From Lancefieldella sp. Marseille-Q7238 (GTDB lineage Bacteria; Actinomycetota; Coriobacteriia; Coriobacteriales; Atopobiaceae), in contig NZ_OX424407.1 in the NCBI RefSeq assembly GCF_949152215.1, positions 810,530-874,529 on the forward strand: a DNA stretch of 64,000 bases, in the 5' to 3' direction. This document shows positions 58,509-64,000 of the stretch, one piece after another. The position numbers were made by a program, and so were the translations under genes. The stretch's first letter is position 1, and each line of letters starts with the position of its first letter. Below the pieces are notes generated by a model. It was not told the origin of the DNA and did no database searches. It worked only from the letters and a program-made list of their open reading frames with translations.

Positions 58509-58579
58509 TTCCCGCTAGTTTAACGGAAAGGCACGAGATTCTGGTTCTTGATATCTGTGTTCGACTCGCAGGCGAGAAT
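58509..58579 (+). tRNA. tRNA-Gln(CUG)-like, probably phage-derived
   Basis: 71 bases fold as a cloverleaf by hand. The acceptor is TTCCCGC with GCGAGAA (one C-A mismatch). The D stem is GTTT with AGGC (two G-U). The anticodon stem is CGAGA with TCTTG (one G-U) around loop TTCTGGT, giving anticodon CTG. The T arm is CTGTG-TTCGACT-CGCAG. There is no encoded CCA. The mismatches and the phage gene fragments that follow suggest a phage or decaying tRNA. A strong terminator follows 12 bases later. Confidence 0.55.
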
Positions 58580-58590
58580 CTACTAGGTGT

Positions 58591-58618
58591 AACCAACCAG
58601 CCGTGCGGTTGGTTTTTT
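58591..58618 (+). terminator. Terminator after tRNA-like gene
   Basis: AACCAACC and GGTTGGTT arms around AGCCGTGC, followed by TTTT. Confidence 0.75.
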
Positions 58619-58649
58619 ATTAGGCCGCACGGCCGGAAAGGAGCAAGAA

Positions 58650-58791
58650 ATGCTAGGATCAATGACGGATCCAGCGATTAAGGAGGCTCTTCAGAAAGCA
58701 AGACAGCTGAAGAGAAAATGCGCTCGACTGTAGAAGCTATGGTTGCGTATTTCAAGCCCAAGGCAGAGGCAAAGGTTCCCAATCCCGATAA
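58650..58791 (+). pseudogene. Phage-like gene fragments before the solitary CRISPR repeat
   Basis: An ATG at 58650 preceded by AAAGGAG opens 27 codons (MLGSMTDPAIKEALQKARQL) and stops. A second frame overlapping it continues TVEAMVAYFKPKAEAKVPNP and runs straight into the repeat. It reads like one frameshifted small phage protein cut off by the repeat. Not identified. Confidence 0.4.
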
Positions 58792-58820
58792 GGGATCATC
58801 CCCGCGTGTGCGGGGAACAA
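58792..58820 (-). CRISPR. Solitary, diverged type I-E repeat
   Basis: A 29-base match to the array repeat with a CA-to-TG change in the loop (CGTGTG in place of CGCATG) and a final CAA in place of CAG. It is separated from the next repeat by 1,379 bases. Divergence is expected at the trailer end of an array. Confidence 0.8.
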
Positions 58821-59033
58821 CACTATGCCGAAGATTTGGGTACAATAATATTTAATAACAGTGAGGATATAGAGCTTCTGAAACATATGTCTCCTTACAT
58901 GAAAACGTATAATGATATGAAAGATGAATTCGGGTCCGAGCTTCTGGCAGAGTCTTTTAGATTCGTCGCTGTACACGGATTCGGAAAGAATAAAATCGCT
59001 GATATCGTAGTAAGGAGTGCTCTCTTATGGTGA
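58821..59033 (+). pseudogene. Phage-like gene, 5' end cut at CRISPR repeat
   Basis: The frame opens exactly after the solitary repeat and gives about 70 residues ending ESFRFVAVHGFGKNKIADIV then VRSALLW. I do not recognise it. Its stop overlaps the next gene's ATG by 7 bases, a normal phage operon arrangement, so the coding nature is credible and the 5' end is missing. Confidence 0.5.
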
Positions 59034-59312
59034 TTGATTACGAAGTACTTTGCGACAGCCTAGATATCTCTCATGAAGCGCTTCTACGCGGAGGAAAAAC
59101 GTTTGCTAGGGAGTATGTAAAGCTACGTCGAAAACAGAATGGCGAGCTGACAGAGAATCAGTATCTCGCCATCTACATGAAAGCTTCCGAACGACGAGTT
59201 GGTGGCTCAGATCAGGCATAATAACCTACACAAGGGCTGGCCGGAGTATTTCACTTGGGACGGCCCCACTAAAAAGGCCAAAAAAGAACTTACTCCTTTG
59301 CTTGAAAAGTAA
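59027..59312 (+). pseudogene. Phage-like gene with a one-base frameshift
   Basis: Starts ATG 59027 (MVIDYEVLCDSLDISHEALL). The frame stops at 59221, but a frame shifted by one from about 59178 continues smoothly (LPNDELVAQIRHNN, HKGWPEYFTWDGPTKKAKK) to a TAA at 59310-59312. Removing one A from the AAA at about 59180 would join them. Unknown phage structural-region protein, followed by a terminator. Confidence 0.5.
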
Positions 59313-59326
59313 AAGCTTAAACTCCC

Positions 59327-59351
59327 AAAGCCCCAGCAATGGGGCTTTTTC
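59327..59351 (+). terminator. Terminator upstream of scaffold gene
   Basis: AAAGCCCC and GGGGCTTT with a six-base loop and a T-run. Confidence 0.8.
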
Positions 59352-59425
59352 TTTGCTCGTTACTAACCTAAGACAATCCTTTCAGTGCAGGAAAAGGACC
59401 TGCAAAGGCTGAAAGGATTGGTTTT

Positions 59426-59992
59426 ATGCCAGGTAAATTGACTGAAGGTGTGGACGAGGAGACAAAGCCGAAAGGCACAGTCCCCCAAGACCCCAAGCCC
59501 GATGATCAGCCCCAAGACCCCAAAGATGGCGAGGAAGACAATTCCCAAGACCCAAACGAGGGCGAGGGCACAAGCGAAGAGACAGGCGCAAAACCCACAG
59601 AAAATGTCAATGTCCACAAGCTAGAACGCGATCTTGCCAATCGCGAGAAGCGCATTAAGGAGCTGGAAGCAGAGCTTACAGAGTCTAAGAAGTTAATGGC
59701 TTCTTCTGATGAGCGCATCTCTGCTATTGAGCAGCAGCTTAAAGACGCAGCAGACGCCAAGACAAAAGCGGAAGCTGAGTCAGCACTTACCAGTGCTGGA
59801 TGTATTGACCTTGAGTTGGGACGTATGGCACTTGATGCTCTGGATGGAGATGTTGAGAAGCTTAAAGAAACAAAGCCTTTCCTTTTCAAGTCTGAAGACG
59901 CACCGAAGAATATCAATACCTCCGGGAAACCAGCAGGTAGTTCTTCTGGCGGCGTCGCTATGAATATCCGCGAAGGATTGAAAGGACGATAA
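59426..59992 (+). CDS. Phage scaffolding-like protein
   Basis: 188 residues. The N-terminal third is Asp/Glu/Pro/Lys-rich and disordered. A coiled coil lies at about 65-115 (ERDLANREKRIKELEAELTE), followed by a short helical end. This layout, directly before a capsid gene, is typical of head scaffolding proteins of tailed phages (DUF4355-like). It lies wholly inside the 1,379-base segment between two CRISPR repeats. Confidence 0.7.
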   Translation: MPGKLTEGVDEETKPKGTVPQDPKPDDQPQDPKDGEEDNSQDPNEGEGTSEETGAKPTENVNVHKLERDLANREKRIKELEAELTESKKLMASSDERISAIEQQLKDAADAKTKAEAESALTSAGCIDLELGRMALDALDGDVEKLKETKPFLFKSEDAPKNINTSGKPAGSSSGGVAMNIREGLKGR

Positions 59993-60199
59993 ATGATTAC
60001 ACTTGCCGATTTGGCCGCAAACTCCGGCGATAAGCTTGTCCAAGGCTTTATCAATGAGCTTGTGACCGACAACTACCTGCTTGGAGCTCTCACCTTTGAT
60101 GACTGCATGACTGCTACCGGTACCTCTGATTTGGTTTACAGCTACAAGCGCGTCAAGACTCCGCCTACAGCTGCTTTCCGTGCGCTTAACGCCGAGCCT
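59993..60199 (+). pseudogene. Phage major capsid protein, 3' end cut at CRISPR repeat
   Basis: About 69 codons starting MITLADLAANSGDKLVQGFI, directly abutting the scaffold gene's stop. The position and the N-terminal sequence (LTFDDCMTATGTSDLVYSYK, VKTPPTAAFRALNAEP) fit the N-terminal arm of an HK97-type capsid protein of about 300 residues. The coding sequence is replaced mid-gene by a CRISPR repeat at 60200. Confidence 0.65.
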
Positions 60200-60410
60200 G
60201 GGATCATCCCCGCGCATGCGGGGAACAGCGATAGCCTACTACAGACAGCTTGGCTTTCCAGGGATCATCCCTGCGCATGCGGGGAACAGTCTGCCATTAC
60301 ATCAAAGGTAATCTCCACAGCGGGATCATCCCTGCGCATGCGGGGAACATATTTGTACAACTGCATGTGTTGCAAGTTACAGGGATCATCCCTGCGCATG
60401 CGGGGAACAG
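60200..60410 (-). CRISPR. Four-repeat type I-E cluster (trailer side)
   Basis: Repeats begin at 60200, 60261, 60322 and 60382, with three spacers of 31-32 bases. The last three share a C-to-T change (CCCTGCGC), and the third ends CAT in place of CAG. Such degeneracy marks the old, leader-distal end. Phage-like DNA flanks the cluster on both sides. Confidence 0.95.
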
Positions 60411-60462
60411 ACTTATGATTGTGATGCGTATGTAGAAGTAGAATGGTATAGAAAGTGATTGC

Positions 60463-60732
60463 ATGGCTAAAGGGATGACAAAAGAAGAGCTGAGAGAGTT
60501 CAGAAAGCGAATACGAAGTGAAAGCATGGCCGCGAGGCCGATTGTAAATTCAGAATTGACTTGCAGAGATTGCATATACAAGTTTGACGATTCTGATCCG
60601 TTTCTGAATGGCAGTGTAGATGCTAGTGGCAGAAGGCATGAGCCGACAACTGTCTGTGAAATGTATGAGCATAAGCCGCAAGATGTTCTAAACGGTGGAG
60701 AATGTAGAAGAAAGAAGACAGAGAGTGAATAA
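60463..60732 (+). CDS. Small phage-like protein with paired Cys
   Basis: 89 residues, basic N-terminus, then CRDC and later CEMY and GEC, which could bind zinc. The pattern (two Cys, Tyr/Lys-Pro, VLNGGEC) is seen in small phage hypothetical proteins. It is complete and lies inside the 397-base segment between CRISPR repeats at 60382 and 60808. Function unknown. Confidence 0.55.
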   Translation: MAKGMTKEELREFRKRIRSESMAARPIVNSELTCRDCIYKFDDSDPFLNGSVDASGRRHEPTTVCEMYEHKPQDVLNGGECRRKKTESE

Positions 60733-60807
60733 AGCTGAACTAAGAGATAAGATCGCCGGAGCATTGTATGGTTTTGCTATTGGTGATAGTCTTGGCGGGC
60801 CAACAGA
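60725..60807 (+). pseudogene. ADP-ribosylglycohydrolase N-terminal fragment cut at CRISPR repeat
   Basis: GTG 60725 opens 28 codons: ELRDKIAGALYGFAIGDSLG. This is the start of the ADP-ribosylglycohydrolase (DraG/ARH) fold, whose first metal-binding motif is GDSLG. The CRISPR repeat at 60808 ends the gene. It overlaps the preceding stop by 8 bases, as in a phage operon. Confidence 0.55.
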
Positions 60808-63800
60808 GGGATCATCCCCGCGCATGCGGGGAACAGAGCGAGATAACGCACATCCTCGCTGGGCGCTTGGGATCATCCCCGCGCATGCGGGGAACAGCCT
60901 TCGAGCGGCTCCGCGAGGTCTGGCGCATAGGGATCATCCCCGCGCATGCGGGGAACAGTAGAAATCTCGGTACTTAAAAAACAGTTGAAAGGGATCATCC
61001 CCGCGCATGCGGGGAACAGTTTAACTATCTCATCGAACAATTCCCCCGCCAGGGATCATCCCCGCGCATGCGGGGAACAGGGATGGCAAAGAAGACGAGG
61101 AAGAGATACGTGGGGATCATCCCCGCGCATGCGGGGAACAGCAAGGATACAAAGACGCCAAGCAAGCACGGGCGGGATCATCCCCGCGCATGCGGGGAAC
61201 AGGCTAAGTGGCAAGAAATCACACAAGGACGTAAGGGATCATCCCCGCGCATGCGGGGAACAGCCGGCTCTGGCTATCAAATTTACCTTGCGAGCGGGAT
61301 CATCCCCGCGCATGCGGGGAACAGGCGATATAGAGGTTATTGAATACAAAAATCACGGGATCATCCCCGCGCATGCGGGGAACAGCTTTACTTTGCTAGT
61401 ACTTGTATCATTGTAGATAGGATCATCCCCGCGCATGCGGGGAACAGACTGTAGCGGGGCCATACACCGTACCATGCTCGGGATCATCCCCGCGCATGCG
61501 GGGAACAGATTTTTCTGTAAGTTCTCGCGCTGCTCTTTTTGGGATCATCCCCGCGCATGCGGGGAACAGCAAATGAGCGTGTAGTGAAGTAACCTCCAAC
61601 TGGGATCATCCCCGCGCATGCGGGGAACAGCTTCACGGAATGTTTCCTGAAAAGCTCCTTCCTGGATCATCCCCGCGCATGCGGGGAACAGGGAACGAGA
61701 AGACGGCTCTGAGCCTCTGAGAAGGGATCATCCCCGCGCATGCGGGGAACAGACGACCGTTTTCAGTGCCATCATTACGCGCTCGGGATCATCCCCGCGC
61801 ATGCGGGGAACAGGAGTACCTCGACAACGAAGAACGGCTCGGGTTGGGATCATCCCCGCGCATGCGGGGAACAGTCAGAAAGTTCAATCGCGGAGGGACA
61901 TTACAGGGGATCATCCCCGCGCATGCGGGGAACAGCTTGAAGCTGTATGGTTTGGTTGTGTGCCTTTGGGATCATCCCCGCGCATGCGGGGAACAGGACA
62001 CTCTTCAAGGTCTTCGAGGTAATTAAGGGGGATCATCCCCGCGCATGCGGGGAACAGCTCGACAGCCGTTATATCGTCACAGAAGGAAGGGGATCATCCC
62101 CGCGCATGCGGGGAACAGTGTTTTATCATTTCCGCCGAATACGTAGAATCGGGGATCATCCCCGCGCATGCGGGGAACAGGTGAGGAAAAGGCAGGAATG
62201 AGCGACAGACTAAGGATCATCCCCGCGCATGCGGGGAACAGCAGGTCACATGGTTAAAAATCGTGTGATTACGGGGATCATCCCCGCGCATGCGGGGAAC
62301 AGCTCACGAGACAATCTTCAAACGTCTTCAGCATGGGATCATCCCCGCGCATGCGGGGAACAGTTGTGGGGCGTGCGTATGGGCCGTTGGCAGTAAGGAT
62401 CATCCCCGCGCATGCGGGGAACAGCTTATCACGACCGCAGTCGAAAAGCAGATACTGGGATCATCCCCGCGCATGCGGGGAACAGGAACACCACCTGAAA
62501 GAGGTTCAAAGCAATATGGGATCATCCCCGCGCATGCGGGGAACAGTAAAGCTCTCGTGCTCCGTTTTTCTCAAGGTAGGGATCATCCCCGCGCATGCGG
62601 GGAACAGACTTCATATCACCTCTATTCGGTTTTGTTTTGGGGATCATCCCCGCGCATGCGGGGAACAGAGGACAAAATTCAAGGAGTCCATCAACCAGAA
62701 GGGATCATCCCCGCGCATGCGGGGAACAGGTGGAGCTTAGTGCATACCACCAGCCACGCTCGGGATCATCCCCGCGCATGCGGGGAACAGCCTATCGCGC
62801 TGAGGTTGTCTACAGCTGGGCTGGGATCATCCCCGCGCATGCGGGGAACAGAAGATACGAAGATGCTTTACTGGCAGGGTACAGGGATCATCCCCGCGCA
62901 TGCGGGGAACAGTCGGAAGGGCAAGGCGGCACTATGGGATTGCAGGGATCATCCCCGCGCATGCGGGGAACAGATTTCTCAAACTCAAAGTTGTATATGC
63001 TGAGCGGGATCATCCCCGCGCATGCGGGGAACAGTGTACTCTGCACTGAGGAGCCTGAGTGTCTGATGGATCATCCCCGCGCATGCGGGGAACAGCCCTT
63101 TGTATCCCTCGTCCATAGCGTTAACGAGGGATCATCCCCGCGCATGCGGGGAACAGAAGTCAACGACTCCTTGAACCTTGCTACGGACGGGATCATCCCC
63201 GCGCATGCGGGGAACAGCATGCATCGTATGTCTGAATAAGACCGTTGGTAGGATCATCCCCGCGCATGCGGGGAACAGTCATAATTTCTTTGATTATTGT
63301 TTCTTCATCTAGGATCATCCCCGCGCATGCGGGGAACAGTCTGTCTGTGTGGTGGTGTTGGCCGCGTCCTTGGGATCATCCCCGCGCATGCGGGGAACAG
63401 CCTTCTGCTTGCTGTGTTGCAAGCACAACGTAGGGATCATCCCCGCGCATGCGGGGAACAGGTTTCCGTCCTTGGCAATGAACGTACGGTAATGGGGATC
63501 ATCCCCGCGCATGCGGGGAACAGTACAACACTCATAAAATCTGGCACCTTGTCCAGGGATCATCCCCGCGCATGCGGGGAACAGCTTCCTTTTAATGAGT
63601 TAATTATAACAGAAGTAGGATCATCCCCGCGCATGCGGGGAACAGTTGTTTCAAATTTGTGACAGCAATGGCAGAAAGGGATCATCCCCGCGCATGCGGG
63701 GAACAGGTCGTTGGCGGCAGGCGGGCATCTTGGCCTTCGGGATCATCCCCGCGCATGCGGGGAACAGTCAAGATCATCGGTGTCATCAGCAGTTTCATCG

Positions 63801-63828
63801 GGATCATCCCCGCGCATGCGGGGAACAG
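60808..63828 (-). CRISPR. Main type I-E CRISPR array, 50 repeats / 49 spacers
   Basis: Fifty near-identical repeats with a 61-base period from 60808 to 63800 (occasionally 60 or 62). The 28-base core on the plus strand begins GGATCATCCCCGCGCATG and ends GGGGAACAG, with a 7-bp CCCCGCG/CGCGGGG-type stem. The base before the core is usually G but is A or T in eight repeats, fitting a PAM-derived position. The reverse complement (CTGTTCCCC... GATGATCCC) is the usual I-E crRNA orientation, so transcription is on the minus strand with the leader at the right. Spacers are about 32 bases; no duplicates were noticed. Forward-frame peptides here are translations of repeats, not genes. Confidence 0.99.
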
Positions 63829-63872
63829 TCTAAAGATCCGCAGTTAAAATATAATGCATCCACTATAATGAA
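63829..63872 (-). promoter_or_regulatory. CRISPR leader
   Basis: 44 A/T-rich bases between the last repeat and the stop of the exonuclease gene. The repeats here are not degenerate, marking the leader end. The promoter probably extends into the end of the neighbouring gene; no clear -35/-10 pair was assigned. Confidence 0.6.
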
Positions 63873-64000
63873 TCATATTTTAATCAGTTTGCGAAAAAGT
63901 CTCAACGTAACTTCGCAGTCAAATTCAGCTCTATGTGGATGCTTATTGTCAAGGTTCAAAAGGTCTGCCAAAGTTTCTAGGCGGTAATTTGTAGCCGCAG
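63873..64000 (-). CDS. DEDDh (DnaQ-like) exonuclease, C-terminal part; possible Cas2-DnaQ
   Basis: The last 42 codons of a gene running off the window. NYRLETLADLLNL is followed by HPHRAEFDCEVTLRLFRKLI and the stop. HRAEFD fits the ExoIII-epsilon motif HxAxxD of DEDDh 3'-5' exonucleases such as DnaQ. Because it adjoins the leader of a type I-E array, where cas2 is usually found, it is most likely the DnaQ domain of a Cas2-DnaQ fusion, as known from Streptococcus thermophilus; this needs the upstream sequence. A free-standing DnaQ-like nuclease is the alternative. Confidence 0.65.
   Translation of the reverse strand, partial: AATNYRLETLADLLNLDNKHPHRAEFDCEVTLRLFRKLIKI

Noticed and set aside
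60808-63847. Long forward frames with repeated GSSPRMRGT and IIPAHAGNS peptides
   Set aside because: They are translations of the CRISPR repeats in three frames, with spacer-encoded residues between; no start signals or codon structure.

Overview
The window looks like a chromosomal segment from a Coriobacteriia actinobacterium of the Atopobium/Lancefieldella/Olsenella type. The basis is the protein sequences themselves: a fused TsaB-RimI-TsaD protein, a YidC/TagF-like/phosphatase fusion, an actinobacterial-type GroES/GroEL pair, an LCP protein, and a type I-E CRISPR repeat whose reverse complement starts CTGTTCCCCGCGCATG. The genus is inference; no 16S rRNA gene is present.

Layout. 1-6 kb is accessory: a PHP/SMC-like ATPase with a small acidic partner (possible defence pair), a frameshifted excisionase-like remnant, and a GC-rich YtrA-type GntR regulator with a frameshifted membrane protein. 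6-15.5 kb is core: guaA, an LCP cell-wall protein, ychF translationally coupled to a four-cluster ferredoxin-like protein, groEL/groES and xpt. 15.5-19.7 kb is a decay zone: two genes broken by in-frame stops, a 5'-truncated DUF4143 ATPase, an orphan palindrome, then an intact VWA/MucBP surface protein. 19.7-25.3 kb has nadE, the Tsa fusion, an EamA transporter and a toxin remnant. 25.6-35.5 kb is a maltodextrin unit: malE-malF-malG-msmK and malQ-glgP-fRMsr on the minus strand, with a divergent GntR/UTRA regulator. 35.5-58 kb carries pepF, a GDPD protein, an MFS transporter, an unknown protein with a possible LOTUS fold, the 1,362-residue YidC fusion, a LacI regulator, a PFL/DUF711 protein, an orphan AbiEi antitoxin, a DUF218 protein, a secondary-alcohol dehydrogenase, a G3E GTPase, a nitroreductase, a ComEC-like hydrolase with DUF3006, a flotillin and an acyltransferase.

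58.4-64 kb is a type I-E CRISPR locus mixed with phage DNA. A solitary repeat is followed by 1,379 bp of phage genes, a 4-repeat cluster, 397 bp of further phage-like DNA, then 50 repeats with ordinary spacers. The array is oriented to be transcribed on the minus strand. Next to its leader, at the right edge, is the C-terminus of a DEDDh (DnaQ-like) exonuclease, possibly part of a Cas2-DnaQ fusion.

Across the window the octamer GCGAGAAG/CTTCTCGC occurs about 43 times by eye, where about 2 are expected by chance. It has no strand bias and often appears as inverted pairs in intergenic hairpins. This resembles DNA-uptake signal sequences and is, with the phage-interrupted CRISPR array, the observation I rate highest.
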